From: Balneolales bacterium
GTDB lineage: Bacteria > Bacteroidota > Rhodothermia > Balneolales > HLUCCA01
NCBI GenBank assembly: GCA_022565415.1
Contig: JAIUMT010000128.1
Coordinates: forward strand, 1-8,353
Direction of reading: 5' to 3'
DNA: 8,353 nt
Below are positions 1-6,991 of the stretch, in pieces (the first letter of the stretch is position 1; each line of letters starts with the position of its first letter). The translations under genes and the position numbers were made by a program. The notes beneath the pieces are model-generated. The model was not told the DNA's origin and ran no database searches. It was given only the letters and a program-made list of their open reading frames with translations.

Positions 1-405
1 CCGCGAAAATGTACCGGATACAAACTTTCCGCTCGGAGAGATGCTCCGCACAGTAAATCCCGGGATGCTATGGGCATCTGTTCCGGGTTGAAGCTCCAAA
101 AATACACTAACGCGATCGTCTATACTTTGCAGTATAGGTGCCGATTCGTTTCCAGAACCTGTGCCAATCGATTTGCGCATCTTGGTTGACTCAGATGTTG
201 GGATAAGTAAAATGGGATCTACTTTTAAAATCCACGGTTCTTCTGCAGCTGTACGTGAAATATGTGTAGTGGCTTCTATTTGAAGACTTAGATTAGCCGG
301 TGCCCGGTTTCTTAACTCTTTGAGGATGTCTTCCGCTTGCTGTGCATGGGCGTACGAAAATGTAAACAATATGAGAAGTAGCGATAGTACATACTTTCGA
401 TTCAT
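1..405 (-). CDS. Secreted protein, N-terminal 135 residues only (possible pro-region of a subtilase)
   Basis: This is an open frame from an ATG at 405 that runs off the left edge without a stop. I read the start by hand: the sequence GGAG (412-415) sits 6 bases before it. Residues 1-21 form a signal peptide (NRK, a hydrophobic core, then a YAHA end with a likely cut before QQ), so the product is exported. Residues 22-95 are not recognised. Residues 96-135 read as a beta strand (VSVFLEL), a short link containing IPGF, a strand (TVRSIS) and a strand after SGKF. This order resembles the propeptide of S8 subtilases and the SGKF segment of the small neighbouring gene. The catalytic part, if there is one, lies outside the window, so 'subtilase' is an inference. 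The start lies 33 bases past the stop of the neighbouring gene, which suggests one transcript. Existence of the gene is fairly certain; function is not. Confidence 0.72.
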   Translation of the reverse strand, partial: MNRKYVLSLLLILFTFSYAHAQQAEDILKELRNRAPANLSLQIEATTHISRTAAEEPWILKVDPILLIPTSESTKMRKSIGTGSGNESAPILQSIDDRVSVFLELQPGTDAHSIPGFTVRSISPSGKFVSGTFSR

Positions 406-411
406 ATAATA

Positions 412-415
412 CTCC
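412..415 (-). promoter_or_regulatory. Ribosome binding site GGAG for the left-edge secreted protein
   Basis: On the minus strand, CCGGAG is followed by TATTAT and then ATG. This gives a 6-base spacer and supports the start at 405. Confidence 0.6.
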
Positions 416-438
416 GGATTTCTAAAAGATGAGTTGTA

Positions 439-843
439 TTAGAGTGTAGTTCGTGTTCCGCTGATGTCAATTTGCTGAACATCAGGTAGGGTAGAAAGCC
501 GGAGAATATCTTCAGGCTTTCCTGTAATCGTCATGAATTTTCCGGAGACACTGCGAATTCGCAGCCCCAGCTCCAGAATCGACTCATGAATTTCATCAGA
601 CGAGTTGTCATTAAGCATAACCAGAACCTGCAAAGAGTCGATTGTGCCCGCATGTATTGATTTATTTAGAGCCCGATTCAAAGCGGGTGAAATTTTTGCT
701 CTGTCTGTGCTGTCTAACATGATATCAGAAGTGGATTTCTCTAAATCTTGATGATGTTCATAATTATGGGTGTCCTTGTTTTGAGTACAAGAAATCCCCC
801 AAACGACAACTAATATTGGCAACAGTGACTTGATTAACGACAT
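439..843 (-). CDS. Small putative lipoprotein with a stand-alone I9/propeptide-like domain
   Basis: The product has 134 residues. Residues 1-19 (K5, hydrophobic core, Cys19 in GISC) look like a lipoprotein signal, although Gly at -3 is atypical, so membrane anchoring is likely but not certain. Residues 20-48 are polar and probably a flexible linker. Residues 50-128 contain ISPALNRALN followed by a predicted beta-alpha-beta-beta-alpha-beta order: strand LQVLVML (71-77), helix 83-93, strand LRIRSV (94-99), strand GKFMTIT (101-107), helix EDILRLS (111-117), strand VQQIDIS (122-128). This is the plan of the inhibitor I9/subtilisin propeptide fold, which normally precedes a protease domain; none follows here because the frame stops at TAA. 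Known stand-alone I9 proteins inhibit or fold subtilases. The gene sits between a PorV-type barrel gene and a secreted protein of possibly related type. There is no clear ribosome binding site. Family assignment is from pattern only. Confidence 0.7.
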   Translation of the reverse strand: MSLIKSLLPILVVVWGISCTQNKDTHNYEHHQDLEKSTSDIMLDSTDRAKISPALNRALNKSIHAGTIDSLQVLVMLNDNSSDEIHESILELGLRIRSVSGKFMTITGKPEDILRLSTLPDVQQIDISGTRTTL

Positions 844-848
844 TTTAC

Positions 849-862
849 ATTTTACGTAAAAT
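849..862. repeat. Perfect 14-bp palindrome before the small lipoprotein gene
   Basis: ATTTTACGTAAAAT is its own reverse complement. It lies 5 bases before the ATG at 843, where a ribosome binding site would be expected. CATTTTAC also occurs twice in overlap (841-848 and 848-855). It could be an operator or a small mRNA stem affecting translation. It could also be chance in AT-rich DNA. Confidence 0.4.
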
Positions 863-872
863 AATCGATTTC

Positions 873-1964
873 TCAGAATGAAATTTTGGCAGAAATTCGG
901 TGGGTGTATCCGAGGTTGGAGTTTGCCCCGGCGAAGCTACTAAACCCGTAGTCTAGCATGAAGATACCGACCTTGAACCCCGCGCCTAAAGTCGGCGATG
1001 CATGAAATTTTGACCGTTTATCGGTGAATACGTCGGTGATGCCCGCACGTACGAAAATGGTTTCTTTGTATCCGACCTCTGCTCCGAGGTGCGGTTGAAA
1101 ACTAATTGGTCCGGCGTTCAGATAGTATGTTCGTCGACCTTCGAAATGCGTTACAACGTAGAAAGCTCCCGTAATTCTGAAATCTTGTAAATCGACAAAA
1201 GATGCGACTCCGGCGCGTATCGACGGGAGGGAGTATTCGTTTTGTCCGATCGGAAACCCATCATTGAGTTCGTCGTCGTCGAAGTAGTTGCGTAATGGCT
1301 CTAACTCTTCTTCGTTCACCGACCAAAGCTTCATGAGTGTGGTGATGTTATGCAAGTTGACACCGGCCATGAAACGGCCTTTTTGGTACTGAGCCCCGAT
1401 GTCGACGCTGTATCCAAATCCGTTAGCAAACGGACCTAGTCGACTATAAAGAATTTTGGCTGATGTTCCCCAGGTCAGGTTTTCGTTGTATCTCGTGGCG
1501 TACGAAACCAAAAGGGCCATGTCGGAAGTGCTGAATTCGGTGATGTAATCTTGGGGGTTGGCGCGTGGTCGGTCGCGCTCGCGATCCCAGGCGTTGAGTG
1601 TGTTCTTGATGCCGTCGACGCCCTGACGAAAGAAGGTGATTGCCAGAACATCGTGCTCGTTGCGAAGTGGCATGGCAAAGGCGCCATAATCGTAGGCAAC
1701 AATTCCGCCAAATCGCTCGGAGTGCATATACGAAATTTCGCGGGTGTTCATGCCGCTGAGTCCGGCTGGATTCCAGAATCCGGCTGTTACGTCGTTTACG
1801 AGTGCGACTTGCGCTCCGCCCATCCCGAGTGCTCGCGCGCCACCGCCTACAGAGAACAAGTCATCTGCGTTCGAAACTTGTTGAAATCCCTGGGCATACG
1901 AGTAGCTAAATCCACCAAAAAAGGCAGCTAAAGCAAGAAGAATAAGTTTAGAAAAACGTTTCAT
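873..1964 (-). CDS. PorV/PorQ-family outer-membrane beta-barrel protein
   Basis: The product has 363 residues. Residues 1-24 are a signal peptide (KR, a long hydrophobic core, YSYA then Q). The mature start holds the family hallmark around residues 39-70: GGGARALGMGGA, then NDVTAGFWNPAGLS. The rest alternates polar and hydrophobic residues as in a FadL-like barrel, and the chain ends in ISF with the terminal Phe expected of an outer-membrane insertion signal. PorV itself carries type IX secretion substrates to the attachment complex, but many paralogues exist, so I assign the family and not PorV proper. The small lipoprotein gene starts 29 bases after this stop and the truncated secreted protein follows it, so the three are probably one transcript and the barrel may serve those products. 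The ATG at 1964 has only a weak AAGA before it. The region upstream shows no convincing promoter; TTACTTTG (1994 to 1987) is a one-mismatch match to TAnnTTTG. Confidence 0.9.
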   Translation of the reverse strand: MKRFSKLILLALAAFFGGFSYSYAQGFQQVSNADDLFSVGGGARALGMGGAQVALVNDVTAGFWNPAGLSGMNTREISYMHSERFGGIVAYDYGAFAMPLRNEHDVLAITFFRQGVDGIKNTLNAWDRERDRPRANPQDYITEFSTSDMALLVSYATRYNENLTWGTSAKILYSRLGPFANGFGYSVDIGAQYQKGRFMAGVNLHNITTLMKLWSVNEEELEPLRNYFDDDELNDGFPIGQNEYSLPSIRAGVASFVDLQDFRITGAFYVVTHFEGRRTYYLNAGPISFQPHLGAEVGYKETIFVRAGITDVFTDKRSKFHASPTLGAGFKVGIFMLDYGFSSFAGANSNLGYTHRISAKISF

Positions 1965-2137
1965 TCAGATCTTAGAACGATTGTGGCAAAGTAAGTTGCT
2001 CATCCGGTACGTTTCGTTACGCGAATACACTGGATAGCATTTGATTGATCTGTAACGATTTAGCTGATAAGCGCAGGATTTTGGTATTAAATAAGTTCGA
2101 TTACTCAATCTAATGAGTTTTTTTCGTAAATCCACAT
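1965..2137. other. Intergenic region upstream of the PorV-type gene
   Basis: No gene is seen in this stretch. It must hold the promoter of the PorV-type gene, since the terminator at 2138-2185 should stop transcription arriving from the dipeptidase gene. The only candidate element I can point to is TTACTTTG (1994 to 1987, minus strand), without a TTG at the right distance. A 5-bp stem (2103-2107 with 2114-2118) followed by seven T is present on the plus strand but has no gene to serve. Confidence 0.4.
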
Positions 2138-2185
2138 AAAGAAAAGGCAGTTTTCAACACGGGGTATGGTTGAAAACTGCCTTTT
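2138..2185 (-). terminator. Rho-independent terminator of the dipeptidase transcript
   Basis: The arms 2142-2158 and 2169-2185 are exact reverse complements over 17 bases around a 10-base loop. On the minus strand the hairpin begins 6 bases after the dipeptidase stop codon. Its second arm runs into TTTTCTTT. It separates the yebC-bat-dipeptidase group from the PorV-type group. Confidence 0.9.
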
Positions 2186-2191
2186 AGGTTG

Positions 2192-3571
2192 TTAGGCCGG
2201 TTTGTGGTCGGCGAGGATTTCGAAAAACCGCGCAGATGTTTTGATTCCGCGGTGGAAGTCGACAAGTGAGAATTTCTCGTTCGGAGCGTGGATCGCGTCG
2301 CTGTTTTGGCCAAAGCCCATTAATATTGAATTGGCTCCGAGTACGTTTTTGAAATCGGCTACGATCGGAATCGAGCCGCCTTCGCGTGTGAACAAGGGTT
2401 TTTTGCCGTAAATGTCGTGAAACGCCTGAGCCCCGGCCTGCAATCCGTAGTAGTTGAGGTCGGTCATGGCCGCGTTTCCGCCGTGATGCTCTTCGACTTC
2501 GACTTTGACGCCTTTCGGGGCGATGCTGTGAACGTAGTCGGCGAAGAGTTCCGCGATTTTCTTCGGCTTCTGGTTAGGCACCAAACGCATGCTGATTTTA
2601 GCTCCAGCTTTCGATGGCAACACCGTTTTCGCGCCCTCACCCTGATATCCGCCCCAAATTCCGTTCAAGTCCAACGTCGGACGAGACGACTTCCGCTCCA
2701 ATGTCGTATATCCTTTTTCTCCAAAAACCTCATCAATCCCTAGAGATTCTTTAAAACCCGGCTCATTAAATGGCAATTTAGCCGATTCAGCGCGCTCATC
2801 ATCCGATAAATCAATCGCATCATCGTAAAAACCCGGAATTTGAACTACGCCGTCTTCATTTTTTAACTTCGCGACAATTTCACAAAGGGCGTTTAGTGGG
2901 TTCTGAACTGCGCCTCCGTACGTTCCCGAGTGCAAATCGCGATTCGGACCCTGAACATAGACCTGCATGTAAGCGAGTCCGCGCAGACCGTACGTAATCG
3001 ATGGCACATCTTTATCGAACATCGATGTGTCGGAAATCAACACCATGTCGCAGGCCAGCATCTCTTTGTGCTCTGTCAGGAAAGGAACCAAGTTCGGCGA
3101 CCCAATTTCTTCTTCTCCTTCGATGATGATTTTCACGTTTACTGGAAGTTTGCCTTCGGTTTTCAACCAGGCTTCGATAGCTTTTACGTGGGTATAGGCC
3201 TGACCCTTATCGTCACTTGCTCCCCTTGCATACACATCTTCTCCGCGAACGGTTGGCTCAAACGGAGGCGTTTCCCATAATTCGAGTGGCTCGGGAGGCT
3301 GAACGTCGTAATGTCCGTAAACCAAAACGGTGGGTTTGTCGGGACCTGCGCCCAAATATGCGCCGTAAACTATCGGATTTCCCGGAGTTTCGAAAAGTTG
3401 AACATCATCGAGTCCGATTTGGGTAAACTGATTTTTAATAAACTCAGCAGCAGTGTGAACGTCGCCTTTGTGCGATTTAACCGCGCTAATGCTCGGAATC
3501 CGTAGTAATTCAAATAGTTCTTCTTTAAAACGATCTGCGTTTTCTTCAATATAATTTAGATATTTCGACAT
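2192..3571 (-). CDS. M20 family metallodipeptidase
   Basis: The product has 459 residues from the ATG at 3571. A TTG six codons further up is also in frame, but GGAG at 3580-3583, 8 bases before the ATG, decides for the shorter form. No signal peptide is seen, so it is a cytosolic enzyme. The di-zinc site of the carnosinase-like M20 family is complete: His87 and Asp89 (GHYDVQ), bridging Asp120 (RGASDDKG), general base Glu154 and ligand Glu155 (EGEEEIGS), Asp181 (ISDTSMF), His428 (DAIHAPNE). His214 (RDLHSG) is the residue that the dimer partner lends to the active site. The lid/dimerisation domain spans about 195-370. It should hydrolyse dipeptides or short peptides; the exact substrate cannot be read. 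The length is normal for the family. It lies 81 bases after batE and ends at a strong terminator, so it may be the last gene of the bat transcript or have its own promoter in that gap. Confidence 0.95.
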   Translation of the reverse strand: MSKYLNYIEENADRFKEELFELLRIPSISAVKSHKGDVHTAAEFIKNQFTQIGLDDVQLFETPGNPIVYGAYLGAGPDKPTVLVYGHYDVQPPEPLELWETPPFEPTVRGEDVYARGASDDKGQAYTHVKAIEAWLKTEGKLPVNVKIIIEGEEEIGSPNLVPFLTEHKEMLACDMVLISDTSMFDKDVPSITYGLRGLAYMQVYVQGPNRDLHSGTYGGAVQNPLNALCEIVAKLKNEDGVVQIPGFYDDAIDLSDDERAESAKLPFNEPGFKESLGIDEVFGEKGYTTLERKSSRPTLDLNGIWGGYQGEGAKTVLPSKAGAKISMRLVPNQKPKKIAELFADYVHSIAPKGVKVEVEEHHGGNAAMTDLNYYGLQAGAQAFHDIYGKKPLFTREGGSIPIVADFKNVLGANSILMGFGQNSDAIHAPNEKFSLVDFHRGIKTSARFFEILADHKPA

Positions 3572-3579
3572 AAATTCTG

Positions 3580-3583
3580 CTCC
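3580..3583 (-). promoter_or_regulatory. Ribosome binding site GGAG that sets the dipeptidase start
   Basis: CTGGAG stands 8 bases before the ATG at 3571. It falls inside the longer TTG-initiated frame and therefore argues against that start. Confidence 0.65.
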
Positions 3584-3599
3584 AGTCAATTGTTGTTAT

Positions 3600-3625
3600 G
3601 GATTACATCAGCCATTTTGTAATCC
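3600..3625 (-). other. Hairpin between batE and the dipeptidase gene
   Basis: GGATTACA (3600-3607) and TGTAATCC (3618-3625) form a perfect 8-bp stem with a 10-base loop. No T run follows on the minus strand, so it is a poor terminator. It may be an operator-like inverted repeat, an mRNA processing site or a stability stem at the batE 3' end. Confidence 0.45.
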
Positions 3626-3652
3626 GAATACGTTTTAATAATGTGATTTTTA

Positions 3653-4426
3653 CTACAACTTGCGCACTTTGTCCCAACGAATCCATCCGTTTGAGCCGTT
3701 CGACATGCGTACGCGCAGCCACTCGCCATGACCCAGGCTTTCCTTCCGGTTCACAATATACTCAAAACCCTCGAAGCCCGTCTGAACGATGTCGGAATCG
3801 GCACTTGGCATTTGATGAATCTGAGCTTCTCGTGTTATTTGCACAGCTTGCGCGTAGTTTTTTACATGAAACGACAGTGTGATGCTAAGTATCAGAATCG
3901 CGAAACCTGTCGCCATCAAGCTTATTCCGGCAATTTTGTTGACGTTTCGGTATCGCTGTCGTAACCAATGAGCCACGAAAAGTACCCCTCCGATATTAAA
4001 CAGCACCACACCCACGATAAGCCAAAATGTGTAATTTGTGCCGAAATACAAGTGATTGCTGATGGAAATCCAGGTTAGTTCGGGTAGTCGCGCCCCTCTT
4101 CGTCCCAGTTCGTCGCTCACGAATGAGAGTCCTTCGGCGGCAGCTCGCTCGACTTCGCGAAAACTTTGGGCTTTCATGAAATAAACCTTGGCCAACCCCA
4201 TGCTGTCGAGACGGGTTGCGGCAATGCCCATGTTCAGAAACAACGGACCGCTGATGCTGCCCGTTGCCTCGATGGCGAGATAATGGTCCAGCGCTTCCGA
4301 ATAGCGGGATTCTTCGAAAAGTTGATTCGCCTCGTTGAACTGAATCTGAGCATTTTGCGACGCTTCTGCCAGTTCCGACCCAAATGCCGTAAGCGCGATC
4401 ACAATTGCAATAAGATGGATCCGCAT
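3653..4426 (-). CDS. batE: BatE: TPR / two-helix membrane / SH3-like aerotolerance protein
   Basis: The product has 257 residues. The frame is open for 34 codons further upstream inside batD, but the ATG at 4426 has a strong GGAGGT (4433-4438) 6 bases before it and opens a signal peptide (MRIHLIAIVIALTAFGSELAEA). Residues 27-90 carry about two TPR units (NEANQLFEESRYSEALDHYL and the following LFLNMGIAATRL helix pair). Residues 133-152 and 165-186 are membrane helices. Residues 195-257 read as a bacterial SH3-like domain (TREAQIHQMPS, GEWLRVRM, GWIRWDKV). This order matches BatE of Bacteroidota Bat operons, an envelope protein linked to oxygen tolerance in Bacteroides; its biochemical role is not settled. 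Its ATG overlaps the batD stop by one base (TAATG), so translation is probably coupled. Confidence 0.85.
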   Translation of the reverse strand: MRIHLIAIVIALTAFGSELAEASQNAQIQFNEANQLFEESRYSEALDHYLAIEATGSISGPLFLNMGIAATRLDSMGLAKVYFMKAQSFREVERAAAEGLSFVSDELGRRGARLPELTWISISNHLYFGTNYTFWLIVGVVLFNIGGVLFVAHWLRQRYRNVNKIAGISLMATGFAILILSITLSFHVKNYAQAVQITREAQIHQMPSADSDIVQTGFEGFEYIVNRKESLGHGEWLRVRMSNGSNGWIRWDKVRKL

Positions 4427-6198
4427 TAGAGCACCTCCACGATTTTCTGAACCAGTCCGCGCGTTTTTTCCACTTCGTAGGTGAGGTTTTCGCGGGCAAT
4501 TACCGGGGCAAACCGAATGGTACTGCATTTTTTGAGGAGTTTTTCAATTTCGCGATATTCGGTTGCCGGAAAATCCTTTTCACGTAGCAATTCTAAGATA
4601 TTTTCGTCAGAGTGACCCGCTTCTTTTATGCTGAGGCGGTCGGTTATGATTCCGTACAGCGTCGTTTGAAGTAAACTCATTACGGTTTTGACGTCGGCAT
4701 TGGGCGCTTCTGCAAGTGTTTGCGCTTCGTTCAGGCGTTTCTCGGCAACTTCAGGAGCTTTTAACCGACGCGCGTAATTAAAATCACTTCGAAGTTTTTC
4801 GTCTTCTTGCTTTTTGCGCCAGGCGTAAGCAATGAAAAGGGCCGGGAGTAAAAGTCCGACATATAACCACCAATGAGTCAAAATGTGATTCTGCCGGGTC
4901 GACGACCATTTCACAACTCCGATAACCGGATTCGTGGTTAGTGTTCGTTGTTGGGTAATTCCGGCTACCGCATTTGCATCAGCAATTACCTGAATGGTTT
5001 GGGCAGAAAGCCGGGCGCTGGCGTAGCGACGACGTTCCGGGTCGAACCACGATATTTCCTCTTCCGGGATTTGATAAGATCCGGGTCGACGCACAATCAC
5101 GATGTCGCGAAACGTTCGAACTCCGCTTATTCCGGCATCTGTACGGTTTAAATTGATGGTTTCCTGTGGCTGGAACACTTCAAACGATTCGGGCAACTGA
5201 TACGTTGGCTTGTTGATGAGTGCTAAATTGCCTGTTCCGCGCACTTCTGTGATGATTTCGAGGGCTTCTCCGGCCGAGATTTGAGCTGGTGATATGCGCC
5301 GCGTAATGGAGAATGTTCCGACAGCTCCGATGGTGTTTCGGTCGCCGGCAGCTGGCAACGCCCGCACATTTACGGAAATGGGCTCCGTTTTGAGCTCTAC
5401 TGTTCGCTGGTTGGTGCCGAATCCGCCAAAAAATGAGCTAAATGGATCGGATTGTCGCGATGCAGTTCGAATTGTGGTGGTTACAGTTGCCGCGCCAATA
5501 TCCAGGTTTCCAGAACGACTGGCAAACAACGCGTGACGAAGCAATACAGCTTTTCGATAACGCTCTCCGCCCAGAATTACCGACTCAGCCCGGGGAGTGC
5601 TTCCATCCGTAATAGCTTCTTTCCAAAATCCGTCGGTCGACCAGGTGTTGCTTGTTTGATAACTAACGACTTCCAGCGGATCTTTGAAATAGAGCGCGAG
5701 CTCGGCGATTACCTGCTGTCCTACGACAGGGTTCTCATCCGACAGCTCCAGTTTTACGAAAATTTCAGGTTGCCCCGAGCCACCTTGTCGAGCTGCATCA
5801 CTTCGGTTGATAACCGAGATGCGAATGGGTTCGGTGTTATAGCTGATGCCGTCGACGTTTAAATTCACCGCCGGAAACTGAAATGTGCCTGCCGATTCGG
5901 CTACGTAGGTGTAGGAAAAGGAGTACGTTCGCGTTGCGACACCGTTGACGATGGAATATTGCGTAGATGTTGATGGCTGTACCGATACAGAACGCAGTCC
6001 GGGTACCGAAGCCGGAATTTCCGGACGGGTTACGTTTCGGAAATCATTGCCACGGATTTCGATTTTCAGCACAACTCGTTCGCCGGTAAAGACCTGGGTT
6101 TCCGAAAATGATGCCTCAACGCGAATGTCGTTGGCAGACAAATGCAGCGGTATCACGAGCGCGAAAATCAAGAGAATCGCTCGGTAGAGTATGCTCAT
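4426..6198 (-). CDS. batD: BatD: membrane-anchored periplasmic aerotolerance protein
   Basis: The product has 590 residues from the ATG at 6198. Residues 1-22 are a signal peptide (ILLIFALVIPLHLSA). Residues 24-410 are a long beta-rich periplasmic part built of immunoglobulin-like repeats, starting with the family pattern VEASFSETQVFTGERVVLKI and including the FSFSYTYVAE-like strand (92-101) and RTFRDIVIVRRPGSYQIP (361-378). One membrane helix lies at about 443-460 (WWLYVGLLLPALFIAYAW), followed by a basic stop and a helical cytosolic domain (470-590). This is the BatD (oxygen tolerance) architecture and length. The start is not fully settled: the ATG at 6198 is one base after the batC stop, while an in-frame ATG at 6216 would add MPKTGK and overlap batC. 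Neither has a clear ribosome binding site. Together with BatC and BatE it probably forms a periplasmic complex at the inner membrane. Confidence 0.9.
   Translation of the reverse strand: MSILYRAILLIFALVIPLHLSANDIRVEASFSETQVFTGERVVLKIEIRGNDFRNVTRPEIPASVPGLRSVSVQPSTSTQYSIVNGVATRTYSFSYTYVAESAGTFQFPAVNLNVDGISYNTEPIRISVINRSDAARQGGSGQPEIFVKLELSDENPVVGQQVIAELALYFKDPLEVVSYQTSNTWSTDGFWKEAITDGSTPRAESVILGGERYRKAVLLRHALFASRSGNLDIGAATVTTTIRTASRQSDPFSSFFGGFGTNQRTVELKTEPISVNVRALPAAGDRNTIGAVGTFSITRRISPAQISAGEALEIITEVRGTGNLALINKPTYQLPESFEVFQPQETINLNRTDAGISGVRTFRDIVIVRRPGSYQIPEEEISWFDPERRRYASARLSAQTIQVIADANAVAGITQQRTLTTNPVIGVVKWSSTRQNHILTHWWLYVGLLLPALFIAYAWRKKQEDEKLRSDFNYARRLKAPEVAEKRLNEAQTLAEAPNADVKTVMSLLQTTLYGIITDRLSIKEAGHSDENILELLREKDFPATEYREIEKLLKKCSTIRFAPVIARENLTYEVEKTRGLVQKIVEVL
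4433..4438 (-). promoter_or_regulatory. Strong ribosome binding site for batE inside the end of batD
   Basis: GGAGGT stands 6 bases before the ATG at 4426. It decides the batE start and fits reinitiation at the TAATG stop/start overlap. Confidence 0.75.
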
Positions 6199-6199
6199 T

Positions 6200-6934
6200 T
6201 TACCAGTCTTTGGCATGACGCTGACTTGGAGGAAGTTGGTTTCGGTGGAAATCGCGCAGTAAATCCTGCTCTTTGCTGTCCATGGCATTTAGCATGCGGT
6301 CGGCATCTTCCTGAGACATTTTAGGCTGAGGTCGGGATTCTTCCTGCCCGTCTTGAGGTTGATCTGGAGTTTCTTGGTCTTGCTGTTGGTTCTCTTGCTG
6401 ACCTTCATCGTTAGAGTCGCCGTCTTGTTGATCATTTTGAGGCGATTGTTGCTCATCATCACCGGCCTGACTTTCCTGGCTGTCATCTTGTTCTTGCTGG
6501 TCGCTGTCGCCGGATTGTTGCTCTTGCTCTTCCTGCTGTTGTTGACTGCGGTTCGCATATTCGAAATTGAACTTCGCTTCTTCGTCGGTCGGATTTTGCC
6601 TTAGCGCATTGCGGAATTGATCGGCGGCTTTATCCCATTTTTGTTGCATTCCGTACATGTTGCCGATGTTGTAATCTGCGAGTGCACGTTCGGATGGATT
6701 GTTTGTCATAGACCGAAATCGTTCGTACGCCTGAATAGCTTCGTCGAATTTTTGTTGTTCGGCCAAGGCGTTTCCGAGATTGAAATGCAGGCGTGCATCG
6801 TCCGGATTCTGAGCAATAGCCTCTCTATAGGCTGCCTCAGCTGCCGGAAAATCGCCTCTTTGAAAGGCTTCATTTGCCACACGACCGTTGTCGCTGGCAA
6901 CCAATAAAATCAAAACTAATAAAAACGTTCGCAT
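6200..6934 (-). CDS. batC: BatC: TPR protein with Q/D/E-rich tail
   Basis: The product has 244 residues. Residues 1-14 are hydrophobic (RTFLLVLILLVAS), giving a short signal peptide or anchor. Residues 17-125 hold three TPR units: FQRGDFPAAEAAYREAIAQN, then HFNLGNALAEQQKFDEAIQA, then the DYNIGNMYGMQQKWDKA unit ending in ALRQNP. Residues 131-200 form a low-complexity segment with 26 Gln and 24 Asp/Glu and no Lys or Arg. The C-terminal block (205-244, with MSQEDADRMLNAMDSKEQDL and the final KDW) matches the conserved end of Bacteroidota BatC. TPRs bind partner proteins, here presumably BatD/BatE or the BatA/B von Willebrand proteins. It starts 57 bases after yebC, with no terminator between, and no clear ribosome binding site is seen before the ATG. 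Its stop is one base from the batD ATG. Confidence 0.88.
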   Translation of the reverse strand: MRTFLLVLILLVASDNGRVANEAFQRGDFPAAEAAYREAIAQNPDDARLHFNLGNALAEQQKFDEAIQAYERFRSMTNNPSERALADYNIGNMYGMQQKWDKAADQFRNALRQNPTDEEAKFNFEYANRSQQQQEEQEQQSGDSDQQEQDDSQESQAGDDEQQSPQNDQQDGDSNDEGQQENQQQDQETPDQPQDGQEESRPQPKMSQEDADRMLNAMDSKEQDLLRDFHRNQLPPSQRHAKDW

Positions 6935-6991
6935 AGTGAGCAGTTAACGTTGTTTTCTGCAATTTATGATGTAAAAACGCGCAGGATTCAG

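Noticed and set aside
1551..1931. Plus-strand frame of 126 codons inside the PorV-type gene
   Set aside because: It is antisense to the family hallmark region and has no ribosome site or domain.
2103..2124. Small stem (ACTCA/TGAGT) followed by seven T on the plus strand
   Set aside because: There are only 5 bp of stem and no plus-strand gene upstream to terminate.
3572..3589. Longer dipeptidase start at an upstream TTG
   Set aside because: The GGAG motif lies inside this extension at the right distance from the ATG at 3571, and the family aligns from the shorter start.
4427..4528. Upstream 34-codon extension of batE
   Set aside because: The added residues are read from batD in another frame and precede a clear signal peptide and a strong ribosome site.
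6353..6604. Plus-strand frame encoding a very hydrophobic Leu/Val-rich peptide
   Set aside because: It is the complement of the Gln/Asp/Glu-rich tract of BatC, which automatically gives Leu, Val and Ile codons; not a real membrane protein.
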